DNA from: Roseomonas sp.
Lineage (GTDB): Bacteria; Pseudomonadota; Alphaproteobacteria; Acetobacterales; Acetobacteraceae
DNA length: 64,000 nucleotides
Assembly: GCA_020249265.1 (NCBI GenBank)
Contig: JADCGA010000020.1
Location: 54,055-118,054 of the forward strand
Direction of reading: 5' to 3'
The position numbers and the translations under genes were made by a program. The notes below the pieces were generated by a model. That model worked only from the letters and a program-made list of their open reading frames with translations, had not been told where the DNA came from and made no database searches. Positions 1-8,460 of the stretch are shown one piece after another. How positions within the stretch are numbered: the first letter of the stretch is position 1; the number at the start of each line of letters is the position of its first letter.

Positions 1-821
1 ATATTCGGCACCAGGTCCATGGCGATGAAAGTGCCATCAACATAGGCAAGGTTTTCGCCCTTGGCGGCGGCTTCCTGAAAGGCAGCGATATAGCGCCGCG
101 CCTTCGCCACTTCCTCAGCGCTTGGGGTGAAGGCTTCATTCACCGGGGCAATCTGATCCGGATGAAAGACAACCTTGCCGCTGAAGCCCAATTCCCGCGC
201 TGCCGCTGCATCCTGCCCTGTGGCGGCAACATCGCGCAAATCAGCAAGGTATGGAGCATCAAGCGCCTGCGCGCCCACCGCGCCGGCGGCGGCCACCAGT
301 ATTTGCCGTGGAAATTCCAGAACGCGCGGTGTGATACGCCCGCCCGTTTGCATGGTGTAATCACCAGGGCCAAGAAATAACGCCGCAAGACGAGGTGACG
401 CATCCGCGATGGCAAGCGCATTTAAAATGCCGCGCGGTGTTTCAAGCGTTGCTATCACGGCAATATCCCGCCCAGGTGCCCCCGCATCCAAGGTAGCATC
501 AAGTTTATGCAACTCCTCCGCCCGTTCAACCTTTGGCAGCATTACCGCGTCAATGCTCGCCCAGGGCAGCGCCGCCATATCCGCCACAAAATCCGCGGAC
601 CCTATGGCGTTCAAGCGTACCGCTCTTTCGCGTCTGCCAAAGGAAAGTTCAGTAAGCGCTTGCGCCACCACGGCACGCGCCTCTGGCTTCCGCGCCGGCG
701 GCACCGCATCTTCCAGATCGAAAATCAGGCTATCCGCCGGCAAGGAGACAGCCTTGGCAAGCCGTTCCGGCCGATGCCCCGGCGTAATCATCACGGAACG
801 TCGCATGCGCCAGCCAGGCAT
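1..821 (-). CDS. CitE-type HpcH/HpaI aldolase/citrate lyase family protein (3' end outside window)
   Basis: A CoA-ester lyase of the CitE/malyl-CoA/citramalyl-CoA lyase superfamily, predicted cytoplasmic TIM barrel. The visible 273 residues read MPGWRMRRSVMITPGHRPERL at the N-terminus, then FDLEDAV (metal and substrate motif, about residues 34-40), VRLNAIGS, TLETPRG and LGPGDYT, which are family hallmarks. Near the truncated end HPDQIAPVNEAF and YVDGTFIAMDLV match the usual C-terminal segment, so only a few residues are missing. It lies 15 nt downstream of the CaiB gene on the same strand, so the pair is probably one operon: CoA activation followed by C-C cleavage. The substrate is not visible from sequence. 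Confidence 0.85.
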   Translation of the reverse strand, partial: MPGWRMRRSVMITPGHRPERLAKAVSLPADSLIFDLEDAVPPARKPEARAVVAQALTELSFGRRERAVRLNAIGSADFVADMAALPWASIDAVMLPKVERAEELHKLDATLDAGAPGRDIAVIATLETPRGILNALAIADASPRLAALFLGPGDYTMQTGGRITPRVLEFPRQILVAAAGAVGAQALDAPYLADLRDVAATGQDAAAARELGFSGKVVFHPDQIAPVNEAFTPSAEEVAKARRYIAAFQEAAAKGENLAYVDGTFIAMDLVPN

Positions 822-836
822 ATCGCGCTGCCTGCC

Positions 837-2054
837 TCAGATCACTTGGGCTGCGGTCAGGCGTTCAATCTCCGCATCATTCAGGCCAAGCCATTGGCGA
901 TAGATTTCGTTGTTATGTTCCCCCATGCTGGGGCCAAGCCAGCGCACTTCGCCTGGTGTGTCTGAAAGCCGCGGCACCAGATTGGGGATCGCCAATTCGC
1001 CAACACGCGGGTCCTTCATCATCAATATGTTATCGCGCGCCTTGTATTGCGGGTCCTTGAAAATCTCATCAATCGCATAGACCGGCCCGCAAGGAACCTG
1101 CGCCTTTTCACACAAGGCGAGCAATTCATCGCGCGTGAATTGGCTGGTCCAATTGCCGACATAGGCATCCACTTCAGCGCGCGCCGCTTCGCGTTGGCGG
1201 ATCTTACCCCACTTTCCGTCCTCGGCGAATTCCGGCACGCCCATGGCATCTGCAAGGCGCGCAAAAATCTTGTCGGATGTGCAGGCAATTGCAATCCAGC
1301 GGCCATCCTTGGTGGGATAATGGCTATGCGGCACCACATTCACCGTACCCGGCCCCATGCGTTCACGGATATAGCCATTCAATTGATAGGATGGCGCCAA
1401 TTCATCCAGAATGCGGAAGATCGGCTCATAAAGCCCGATATCCACCATCTGCCCCTTGCCCGTTTTGCGCCGCGCTTCCATGGCGAGCAAAGCGCCCATC
1501 GCGCCATACATGCCGGCCAGATAATCCGGAATCGTGGCCGATCCGGGTGTCACCGGCGGACGATCCGGATAGCCCGCCAGATAGGAAAGCCCGCCAAAGG
1601 CATTGCCAATCCGCCCAAAGCCCGGACGGCCACTATAGGGGCCGGTTTGCCCATAGCCTGAAATGCGCACCATGATCAGGCGCGGATTGACTTCCTGCAT
1701 GACATCCCAGCCAAGGCCCCATTTTTCCATTGTGCCAGGCTGGAAGTTCTCAACCAGGATATCAGCCTCGGCGCACATGCGCTTCAGCAGTGCGGCGCCA
1801 TCGGGCTTGCGCAAATCAAGTGTGGCGGATTTCTTGTTCCGGCACTCCGAAAGCCAGGGCAGGGTTTCACCGCATTCGGTGACCGAACCGAATTTGCGCA
1901 AAGGGTCGCCCACGATCGGCAATTCAAGCTTGATGACCTCGGCGCCAAATTCCGCAAGCTGCGTGGAACAGAAAGGCCCCGCCAGAAAGCTTGAAACATC
2001 AATCACGCGAACGCCATCAAGTGGCTGAATACGGGTGGTGGCGGCATCATTCAT
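837..2054 (-). CDS. CaiB/BaiF family CoA-transferase
   Basis: Class III CoA-transferase, 405 residues, the normal length. It should move CoA between organic acids through an enzyme-bound aspartyl thioester. The N-terminus GVRVIDVSSFLAGPFCSTQL with GAEVIKLE is the CoA-binding Rossmann region, and the Asp in IPDYLAGMYGAM sits at the catalytic position known from formyl-CoA transferase. It is first gene of a minus-strand pair with the CitE-type lyase and is divergent from a Bug receptor gene that begins 92 bp away. This arrangement suggests uptake, activation and cleavage of one carboxylic acid. The acid cannot be named from sequence. Confidence 0.9.
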   Translation of the reverse strand: MNDAATTRIQPLDGVRVIDVSSFLAGPFCSTQLAEFGAEVIKLELPIVGDPLRKFGSVTECGETLPWLSECRNKKSATLDLRKPDGAALLKRMCAEADILVENFQPGTMEKWGLGWDVMQEVNPRLIMVRISGYGQTGPYSGRPGFGRIGNAFGGLSYLAGYPDRPPVTPGSATIPDYLAGMYGAMGALLAMEARRKTGKGQMVDIGLYEPIFRILDELAPSYQLNGYIRERMGPGTVNVVPHSHYPTKDGRWIAIACTSDKIFARLADAMGVPEFAEDGKWGKIRQREAARAEVDAYVGNWTSQFTRDELLALCEKAQVPCGPVYAIDEIFKDPQYKARDNILMMKDPRVGELAIPNLVPRLSDTPGEVRWLGPSMGEHNNEIYRQWLGLNDAEIERLTAAQVI

Positions 2055-2146
2055 GGCGGATTTCCCCTTGTGTTACGGCAGTTTGCGGTGGAAGATTTCA
2101 TCTGGTCAAGACGGTCGCGCAAGACCGAAGCATAAGGAAACGTCGC

Positions 2147-3109
2147 ATGATCCAACGCCGCGCCATGCTCGCTGCGCCCTTCATCCTGCCGGGCCTTGCC
2201 GCCGCGCAAGGCACCTGGCCGCAACGCCCGGTGCGCGTGATTGTGCCCTTCGCCGCCGGGGGTGGCACAGACCTGACGGCGCGCGCGGTGATGGAAACCA
2301 TCGGCACCCGACTCAATCGCCCCGTGGTGGTGGAAAATCGCCCGGGTGCGGATGGCGCGATTGGCACGGAAGCGGTGGCGCGCAGCGCGCCTGATGGCCA
2401 TACGCTGATTTCGCTGAACCCAACACATCTGATCCTGCGCCACACCAAGCCTGATCTGCCCTATGACCCGACCGGTGATTTGACGCCCGTTGCGATTTCC
2501 GCGCTTTACGCCTTTGTCTTGCTGGCCAGCAGTGATGCGCCGTTTCGTGACATTCCCAGCCTGATCACCGCGGCCAAGGCGCGACCTGGGGCGATTGCGC
2601 ATGCCACAGCCGATGTCGCTTCCGCTGTTGTTGCCGCACAATTCACCCGCGCTGCCGGCATTGAATTGAACGAGATTCGCTATTCCGGCGGTGGCGCTTC
2701 CACGCGCGATCTGATGGGCGGGCATTTGCCGTTGGCCTGGGTCAGCACTGCAACTGCGCTGCCTTTGATGCAAAGCGATCGCGTGCGCATCATGGCGGTG
2801 ACATCGCCGCGCCCTTCGGTGCATTTGCCCAATGTGCCAAGCCTTGCGAGTTTCGGCCTGGACGCGGCAAGCTATGAAGGTTGGTTTGCCATTTGGGCGC
2901 CGGCGCGCACGCCGGAAGACATTCTGCAAAGGATCAATGCAGAAGCACGCGCAGCGCAAGAAGTGGAAGCCGTGCAAGCGCGCATGCGCAACCTGGCGGT
3001 GGACCCTGCGCCGCTTGACCTTGCCGCCGTACGCGTCCTGATCAGGGAAGATGAGGCGCGCTGGAAGCGGGCGGCGGAGCAAGGCTTCCTCCGCCCGGCT
3101 GCCGGCTAA
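2147..3109 (+). CDS. Bug-type (TTT family) periplasmic solute receptor
   Basis: Tripartite tricarboxylate transporter substrate-binding protein, 320 residues. The chosen ATG follows AAGGAAA (2134-2140) and opens a signal peptide MIQRRAMLAAPFILPGLAAAQ with a twin Arg near the start. The mature protein begins WPQRPVRVIVPFAAGGGTD, the family's first ligand-loop motif, followed by VVVENRPGADGAIGTEAVARSAPDGHTL. No TctA or TctB membrane genes are nearby, as is usual for orphan Bug proteins. It is divergent from the CaiB and CitE-type genes and probably captures the acid they process. The ligand is unknown, likely a carboxylate. Confidence 0.92.
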   Translation: MIQRRAMLAAPFILPGLAAAQGTWPQRPVRVIVPFAAGGGTDLTARAVMETIGTRLNRPVVVENRPGADGAIGTEAVARSAPDGHTLISLNPTHLILRHTKPDLPYDPTGDLTPVAISALYAFVLLASSDAPFRDIPSLITAAKARPGAIAHATADVASAVVAAQFTRAAGIELNEIRYSGGGASTRDLMGGHLPLAWVSTATALPLMQSDRVRIMAVTSPRPSVHLPNVPSLASFGLDAASYEGWFAIWAPARTPEDILQRINAEARAAQEVEAVQARMRNLAVDPAPLDLAAVRVLIREDEARWKRAAEQGFLRPAAG

Positions 3110-3110
3110 A

Positions 3111-4661
3111 TCATTCCGCCGCGCGCCCGATAAAGCTGCCTTCCGGAATGGCCGGCGCGCGCGGCGCTTCACACCCCGTATCGCAGCAGCGCCCCGGCTG
3201 TTTGGAAATGCGCTTGCCCTCATCCAGAATGCCGCGATCGAGCAGGCGTTCCACAAGCGCCGAGCGTTCTTCCACCGGATAATTGCGCCAAATCTCGCGC
3301 TTCATTGCCTCAGGGCTGCCGCCACCATGGAGCGAGATCACCGAATACCAGCCGCCTTGATTGGATGCGGTCAAATCTTCCATGAAGCGCGCGACGTCCA
3401 GGCGCTTTTCCGCCGGAATATCAGCGCGCCCCGCCAGCACCGCGGCAAGGGAAGCGGCGGTTTCGGGATTATGATCCTCATCCGGGCCAGGCAGTGCGAC
3501 GATCAACCCGCCGGAGACATAATGCGCCAGCCGGTGCATGTCATAAATCTGTGTCGCCAGCAGCAATTTGCCGATATTGCTGAAGACCGAATCTGGCATG
3601 AAGGCGCCAGAAGCGGCACCTGTGCCATAAACACTGGCCGCCACGCCACAGGCGAAGAAGCCTTCCACAATCTTGATCAGATCCACCATGGCATCGCGGA
3701 TATGGCCATGGCGGTCCGTATCCAGCCCATTGGCTTCAATCATCAAGGCCCCTGCGCCAATCAGCAAATCACCGAAGCCGGCGCGTGCGGCGATGCAGGA
3801 ATGCCGGTGATGGGTGGCATAGCTGGTGGTGGTGGTGCCGGCTTCGACATGCTCGCCCGCCATGAACACGCGATCCCAGGGCACAAACACATCATCAAAG
3901 ACAACAACGCCGGTGGCTTGGCCGTATTTGGCGCTGAATTTTGCGGCTGCTTCACCGGGGCGGCCTGCGGGGCGCGCCACAATCATCACGCCGGGCGCGT
4001 CTGCCGGCACCGCGCAATGCAGCGCGAAATCGGCATCCTCGGCGGTCATGGTGCGGCAGGCCATGACCAGGAATTCATGGACATAAGGCGCGCCGGTCAC
4101 AATGGCCTTGGTGCCGCGAATGATGATGCCATCCGCGCGGCGTTCCTTGATATGCACATGCACATCCCGATTGGCCTGCTTGCCGGGCCGGGCGGAACGA
4201 TCACCCTTCGCGTCTGTCATCGCAATGCCAAGCGTCAGATCACGCGCCTGCACATCATCCAAATAGGCCAGGAAGCGCTGATGCCTTTCCCCGCCATGCA
4301 CATCATCAGCAAGCTTGGTGCCCTGATGCAGCGCATTCAGTGCGTCATGCGCCAAATAGCGTTGCGCGCAGCCGGATTCACGGCAAACCAGCCGCACCGC
4401 TTCCAGCTTTGCGAGCAGATCATCGCGGCTGCCATTCACATGCAGCATGCGATTGGCAAGCCGGCCACTGCCTTGCTGTGTTGCCGTCATCAGTCCTGCG
4501 TAATCAGGGCGATGGGCGAAATCATAGGTGACACCAATGGCATTAATGCCCGGCGCCAGCAGCGGCTCATCGGCCACACTCGCCACCTGGCGGCCATTCA
4601 CGAAAACGCGCGGCTTCAGTGCCCTGAGCGATTCCCGATAATCAGCGGCAGTCATCAGCAT
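3111..4661 (-). CDS. 4-hydroxyphenylacetate 3-monooxygenase / 4-hydroxybutyryl-CoA dehydratase family flavoprotein
   Basis: A 516-residue member of the HpaB/AbfD family, with acyl-CoA-dehydrogenase-like fold and flavin. Its N-terminus (MLMTAADYRESLRAL) and the segments AMTDAKGDRS and VFDDVFVPWDRVF resemble 4-hydroxybutyryl-CoA dehydratase more than classic HpaB. By alignment from memory, the dehydratase iron-sulfur ligands C99, C103, H292 and C299 correspond here to C98, Y102, a His (in HHRHSC) and Ala. The cluster is therefore probably absent and the protein is more likely a flavin hydroxylase or monooxygenase. It is divergent from a TetR gene; an operator lies in the 61-bp gap. The C-terminal tail has a CC and a further Cys of unknown role. 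Confidence 0.8.
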   Translation of the reverse strand: MLMTAADYRESLRALKPRVFVNGRQVASVADEPLLAPGINAIGVTYDFAHRPDYAGLMTATQQGSGRLANRMLHVNGSRDDLLAKLEAVRLVCRESGCAQRYLAHDALNALHQGTKLADDVHGGERHQRFLAYLDDVQARDLTLGIAMTDAKGDRSARPGKQANRDVHVHIKERRADGIIIRGTKAIVTGAPYVHEFLVMACRTMTAEDADFALHCAVPADAPGVMIVARPAGRPGEAAAKFSAKYGQATGVVVFDDVFVPWDRVFMAGEHVEAGTTTTSYATHHRHSCIAARAGFGDLLIGAGALMIEANGLDTDRHGHIRDAMVDLIKIVEGFFACGVAASVYGTGAASGAFMPDSVFSNIGKLLLATQIYDMHRLAHYVSGGLIVALPGPDEDHNPETAASLAAVLAGRADIPAEKRLDVARFMEDLTASNQGGWYSVISLHGGGSPEAMKREIWRNYPVEERSALVERLLDRGILDEGKRISKQPGRCCDTGCEAPRAPAIPEGSFIGRAAE

Positions 4662-4692
4662 GATAAGGGCTTCCCATAACCGGTTGACGGGT

Positions 4693-4715
4693 AAAATCTA
4701 ACGCTGTTAGAATTT
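4693..4715. promoter_or_regulatory. TetR-type operator palindrome overlapping a promoter
   Basis: A 23-bp dyad centred at 4704, with core TCTAACgctGTTAGA. The arms are 10 bp with one mismatch. It lies in the 61-bp gap between the divergent HpaB-family and TetR genes. A plus-strand promoter is readable around it: TTGACG (4684-4689), 18-bp spacer, TAGAAT (4708-4713). Binding here would block the -10 box, so autorepression and control of the HpaB-family gene are both likely. Confidence 0.7.
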
Positions 4716-4722
4716 CGCGTCA

Positions 4723-5280
4723 ATGATGCGCCCAGACAAGAACGCCGCCAAGCGAGACCATATCCTGGCTGCCGCCAAGGCGCTTTTCGCCGAGGCTGGG
4801 CTGGAAGGCGCCAGCCTGCGCGCCATTGCCGCCCGCGCTAGCTATACGCCCGCCGCGCTTTATTTCCATTTTCCGTCGCGTGAGGCGATTTATGCCGAAG
4901 TGCTGCGCGATAGCCTTGCGCGCCTTAAGGCAGCAGTGGCGGATGGCGCGGCGCGGGATGGGTTTCACGGTGCAGCACTTGCCTTGTTTGATTTCTATGC
5001 GGCGCATCCGCAGGAATTGGCGCTGGGCTTTTACTTGGGTGGGGGCGGCCTTGCGCCGCGTGGGCTTGGGCAGGGGCTTGATCCGGGGTTGAATGCCGCG
5101 CTGATGGCGGCGCTAGCGCCGATGCGCGCGCTTGGCGGCCAGGAAGCGGCAACCGAAGCCTTTGCGCTGGCCGTTGGCTTGCTGGTGATGTCCGAAACCC
5201 GCCGCATTCGGCTATTTGGCCTTTCCGCGCGCGCGCTGATGGAAAGCCATTTGGCCAGGCTGCCGCGAAATCCGGGCTGA
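4723..5280 (+). CDS. TetR/AcrR family transcriptional regulator
   Basis: A 185-residue repressor-type protein. Residues about 5-52 form the TetR helix-turn-helix: NAAKRDHILAAAKALFAEAG, then GASLRAIAARASYTPAALYFHFPSREAIY. The rest is a helical ligand domain. The predicted transcript starts near 4720, only a few bases before the ATG, and no ribosome binding site is visible, so the message may be leaderless (a second ATG follows directly). The operator dyad at 4693-4715 overlaps its promoter. Its likely targets are itself, the divergent HpaB-family gene, and perhaps the NtaA-type monooxygenase 60 bp downstream. The inducer is unknown. Confidence 0.9.
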   Translation: MMRPDKNAAKRDHILAAAKALFAEAGLEGASLRAIAARASYTPAALYFHFPSREAIYAEVLRDSLARLKAAVADGAARDGFHGAALALFDFYAAHPQELALGFYLGGGGLAPRGLGQGLDPGLNAALMAALAPMRALGGQEAATEAFALAVGLLVMSETRRIRLFGLSARALMESHLARLPRNPG

Positions 5281-5340
5281 ATGGCTTGCCGCGCCATCGC
5301 TGCCGCGCGATGCTGAAGCACGGGAAAAGGGAATACGCCA

Positions 5341-6690
5341 ATGAAGCAAATGACGCTGGTCGCTTTTCTGCAGGCGCAGAATTGCTCGAATTATGTCGGA
5401 TCTTGGCGCCATCCCGCGACCATGCAGGATTATCTGCGCCCGGAATATTACCAGCGCATCGCCCGCACGCTTGAAGCCGGTTGTTTCCATATGGCGTTTT
5501 TCGATGACCGGCTCGCCATGCCCGATATTCTCGGCCATGACCATGCGCAGGCGGTGCAGAACGGCATTCGCGTGGTGAAGCTTGATCTGGTTTCAATCCT
5601 GACGGCGATGGGGCTTGCTACATCCAAGCTTGGCCTCGGCGGCACCTATTCCACCACCTATTATGAACCCTTCCATGTGGCGCGGGTTTTCGCGACGCTT
5701 GATCACATGCTGGGCGGGCGCGCGGCCTGGAATGTGGTGACTTCGCTGAATGATAGTGAAGCGCATAACATGGGCGCGGATGATCATCTGGAACATGATC
5801 TGCGCTATGATCGCGCTGATGAATTCCTGGAAATCGTGCTGTCGCATTGGGATTCCTGGGGCGATGACGCCATCATTCAGGACCGCGAGAGCGGCGTCTT
5901 CGCCGATCCCAGCAAGGTCCGGCGGTTGGACCATAAGGGCAAATGGTTCAAAAGCCGCGGCCCATTCACGGTGCCGCGCACGCCTCAAGGCCGCCCCGTT
6001 CTGATCCAGGCTGGCCAAAGCGGTCGTGGCAAGACCTTCGCTGCACGCTGGGGCGATCTGGTTTTCGTGATCTATCCGAATATGGAAGTCGCCAAGCGCG
6101 GCTATAGCGGTTTCAAGGACCAGGTGGCGACTTCCGGGCGAGACCCCGCCACGGTGCGCATCTGCCCCGCCGTCTATTGCATTGTCGGCGAAACCGAAGC
6201 GGCGGCTGAGGAAAAGCGAGCCTTGATTGATGGCCTCGCCAAGCCGGTTGATGGGCTTTCGTTGCTGTCTGAAGCGCTGAATTATGATTTCGCGTCAAAA
6301 GCCTTGGATGATGCCTTCACTGATGATGAATTAGCCGGAATCAAAGGGCTGCAAGCCTTGCGCGACCGAGTCGTTGCTTCCAGCGGCAAGCGTAACCCTA
6401 CTCTCCGCGATTTCGTGGAAATCACCGGTCGCGGCACCATTCGCGAATTCCCGGTTTTTTGCGGCACGCCCAAGCGCGTTGCGGATGAAATGCAGGCGTG
6501 GTTGGAAGGTGGCGCCTGCGATGGCTTCGTTCTGGCTGCCACACACATGCCCGGCACTTATGAGGAATTTGTGCGCCTGGTTGTGCCGGAATTGCAGCGC
6601 CGCGGTGTCTTCCGCAAGGAATTCACCGGCACGACGCTTCGGGAAAACCTCGGCCTGCCGCGCGCCGCGCCCTTCGATTGGCAAAGATAA
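5341..6690 (+). CDS. NtaA/SnaA/DszA-type FMN-dependent monooxygenase (luciferase-like)
   Basis: A 449-residue bacterial-luciferase-fold monooxygenase of the nitrilotriacetate monooxygenase component A family. It starts MKQMTLVAFLQAQNCSNYVG and contains FFDDRLAMPD, LGLGGTYSTTYYEPFHVARVFATLDHMLGGRAAWNVVTS and RPVLIQAGQSGRGKTFAARWGD, all conserved in the family. Such enzymes take reduced FMN from a separate reductase; none is visible in the window. It follows the TetR gene by 60 bp on the same strand and may belong to that regulon. The substrate could be an aminopolycarboxylate, organosulfur compound or other xenobiotic. Confidence 0.88.
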   Translation: MKQMTLVAFLQAQNCSNYVGSWRHPATMQDYLRPEYYQRIARTLEAGCFHMAFFDDRLAMPDILGHDHAQAVQNGIRVVKLDLVSILTAMGLATSKLGLGGTYSTTYYEPFHVARVFATLDHMLGGRAAWNVVTSLNDSEAHNMGADDHLEHDLRYDRADEFLEIVLSHWDSWGDDAIIQDRESGVFADPSKVRRLDHKGKWFKSRGPFTVPRTPQGRPVLIQAGQSGRGKTFAARWGDLVFVIYPNMEVAKRGYSGFKDQVATSGRDPATVRICPAVYCIVGETEAAAEEKRALIDGLAKPVDGLSLLSEALNYDFASKALDDAFTDDELAGIKGLQALRDRVVASSGKRNPTLRDFVEITGRGTIREFPVFCGTPKRVADEMQAWLEGGACDGFVLAATHMPGTYEEFVRLVVPELQRRGVFRKEFTGTTLRENLGLPRAAPFDWQR

Positions 6691-6695
6691 CCAAA

Positions 6696-7469
6696 CTACA
6701 TCCCAAGCACATTCTTCATCCCGTAAAGCGCGGGTGCCCGCCCATGCACCCAAAGCGCCGCGCGCACGGCACCCGTGGCATAAACGCGGCGATCAAAACT
6801 GCGATGCGTCAGGCTGATATGTTCTGAAGCGGCAGCGAAAAGCAGCGTGTGTTCGCCCACCACCTGCCCGCCGCGCAAAGCCGCGAAGCCAATCGTGCCG
6901 GTGCCGCGCGGGCCGCAATGGCCATCACGCCCGCTTTCAATGCCGGCTTCTTCCATGGTGGTGCCGCGCCCGGCCGCCACAGCGCGGCCCAAAGCGATTG
7001 CCGTGCCGGATGGCGCATCCACTTTTTGGCGGTGATGCATCTCCACAATCTCGGCATCATATTGCGCGCCGGGGAGTGCGGTTGCCATGCGTTCCGCAAT
7101 CGCCAGGAATAGATTGACGCCGGGTGCGAAATTCGCGGCATAGACAATCGGCGCTCGCTTGCCGGCTTCCGCCACCGCTGCTTCCGCTGCTACCGAAAGC
7201 CCTGAACTGCCCAGGATGAATCCCTTGCCGCAGGCGGCGGCAGCGGCGGCATGGGTGGCGGCCGTTTCCGCATGGGTAAAATCGATCACCACGTCGGAAG
7301 CGGCAAAAAGGGCGGCGATATCAGGAAAACTCGCTACACCCGCCGGTGCGGGCTTGCCGCCGGCGCGCAGGGTGCCGCCCACACATACCGCACCAGCGGC
7401 GGTGACTTCCTCAATCAAAAGCTGGCCCATGCGCCCGGCCATGCCGGCGATACCGATGCGAATGCTCAT
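6696..7469 (-). CDS. dapB: 4-hydroxy-tetrahydrodipicolinate reductase
   Basis: The lysine and diaminopimelate pathway reductase, 257 residues, slightly short for the family. N-terminal GIAGMAGRMGQLL is the dinucleotide-binding loop. EMHHRQKVDAPSGTA carries the catalytic His-His pair, the substrate Lys and the PSGTA dipicolinate-binding loop. FILGSSGLS and the C-terminal GVNLFLAIAERMA segment also fit. It lies 57 bp downstream of xerC on the same strand, so it could be the last gene of that run, although a hairpin in the gap may separate them. The gene is convergent with the NtaA-type monooxygenase, whose stop is 5 bp away. Confidence 0.96.
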   Translation of the reverse strand: MSIRIGIAGMAGRMGQLLIEEVTAAGAVCVGGTLRAGGKPAPAGVASFPDIAALFAASDVVIDFTHAETAATHAAAAAACGKGFILGSSGLSVAAEAAVAEAGKRAPIVYAANFAPGVNLFLAIAERMATALPGAQYDAEIVEMHHRQKVDAPSGTAIALGRAVAAGRGTTMEEAGIESGRDGHCGPRGTGTIGFAALRGGQVVGEHTLLFAAASEHISLTHRSFDRRVYATGAVRAALWVHGRAPALYGMKNVLGM

Positions 7470-7506
7470 GGCTTTTCTCCCGCGATTAAAAGCAGTCTCT
7501 GCTCCA

Positions 7507-7522
7507 AGACAACGATTTGTCT
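7507..7522. repeat. Short hairpin between xerC and dapB
   Basis: AGACAA and TTGTCT arms with a 4-nt loop, directly followed by the self-complementary GTCTAGAC (7519-7526). It sits in the 57-bp gap after xerC and before dapB. There is no T-tract, so terminator function is doubtful. It could be a protein-binding site for dapB expression. Confidence 0.3.
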
Positions 7523-7526
7523 AGAC

Positions 7527-8459
7527 TCAATCCGCCCGCGGATGCGCCTTCCGCCAGGTCTCCAGCAGCGCCGCCGCATCCACCGCCGTATAGCGCTGCG
7601 TGGTGGAAAGGCTGGCATGGCCGAGCAATTCCTGAATGGCGCGCAAATCAGCCCCGCCGCCCAGCAAATGCGTCGCGAAGGAATGCCGGAGCGCATGCGG
7701 GCTGGCATGTTCCGGCAAGCCAGCAAGCCGGCGAAAATCGCGTAGCCTTTTTTGTGCCACCGCCGGATCAAGCCGCCCGCCGCGCGCCCCGATGAACAAG
7801 GGTTCATCCGCCGCGCCGCTGCCGCGTTCGGCCAGATAGGCCGCCATGGCATCGCGGATCACCGGCAATATCGGCACCAGCCTTTCCTTATTACCTTTGC
7901 CAACGACGCGAAGCGCAGCGTCAGACCCCGTGCGCGGTGCATCGCCCAAATTCAGCGCCAAAGCTTCCCCCAGTCTCAGCCCGGCGCCGTAAAGCAGCGT
8001 GAACAAAGCGCGGTCGCGTGCCGCTTGCAGGCGCGGGTTTTCATGCCGCCCCAGCGCATAGACATCGGGGATTTCTTCCGCCGCAGCGCGTGCTTCCTTG
8101 ACGCTGAGCGCACGCGGCAAAGGCACTTTGGCACGCGGCGCACGCAGCCCGGCAAGTGCGACTGGCGCCATGCCCTGATGGCGCTGCAAATAGCGCAGGA
8201 AACTCCGTATAGCGGCCAGCTTGCGGGCGCGGGTCGCACCCGCATCACCTTCCATGGCGCGGGCGGACAGAAAGGCGCGCAAATCCGCCGGCCGCAGCGT
8301 GCCAAGCGCTGCCAAATCAGGCTCGGCACCCAGATGCATTGTCAGAAAGCCAAGAAATTGCGCCACATCGCGCCCATAGGCTTCAATGCTATGCGCACTC
8401 GCGCGCCGTTCCTGGGCGAACCAGCCAAGCCAGGCGGAGGCAGCCTCGGCGCCGGTCAT
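7527..8459 (-). CDS. xerC: Tyrosine recombinase XerC
   Basis: Site-specific recombinase that resolves chromosome dimers at dif, 310 residues from the ATG at 8459. Residues about 1-85 form the SAM-like core-binding domain. The catalytic set is complete: Arg in YGAGLRLGEAL, Lys in VGKGNKERLVP, HALRH, the second His in LLGHASLSTTQ and Tyr in QRYTAVD. I chose this start over an in-frame one 28 codons upstream because it follows the DUF484 stop by one base, indicating translational coupling. The DUF484-xerC order is the same as in many proteobacteria, where xerC lies next to DUF484. No dif site is seen nearby. Confidence 0.95.
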   Translation of the reverse strand: MTGAEAASAWLGWFAQERRASAHSIEAYGRDVAQFLGFLTMHLGAEPDLAALGTLRPADLRAFLSARAMEGDAGATRARKLAAIRSFLRYLQRHQGMAPVALAGLRAPRAKVPLPRALSVKEARAAAEEIPDVYALGRHENPRLQAARDRALFTLLYGAGLRLGEALALNLGDAPRTGSDAALRVVGKGNKERLVPILPVIRDAMAAYLAERGSGAADEPLFIGARGGRLDPAVAQKRLRDFRRLAGLPEHASPHALRHSFATHLLGGGADLRAIQELLGHASLSTTQRYTAVDAAALLETWRKAHPRAD

Positions 8460-8460
8460 G

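Noticed and set aside
3051..4679. Long plus-strand reading frame of over 500 codons
   Set aside because: It is antisense to the HpaB-family gene, has no family motif, and arises from high GC codon bias.
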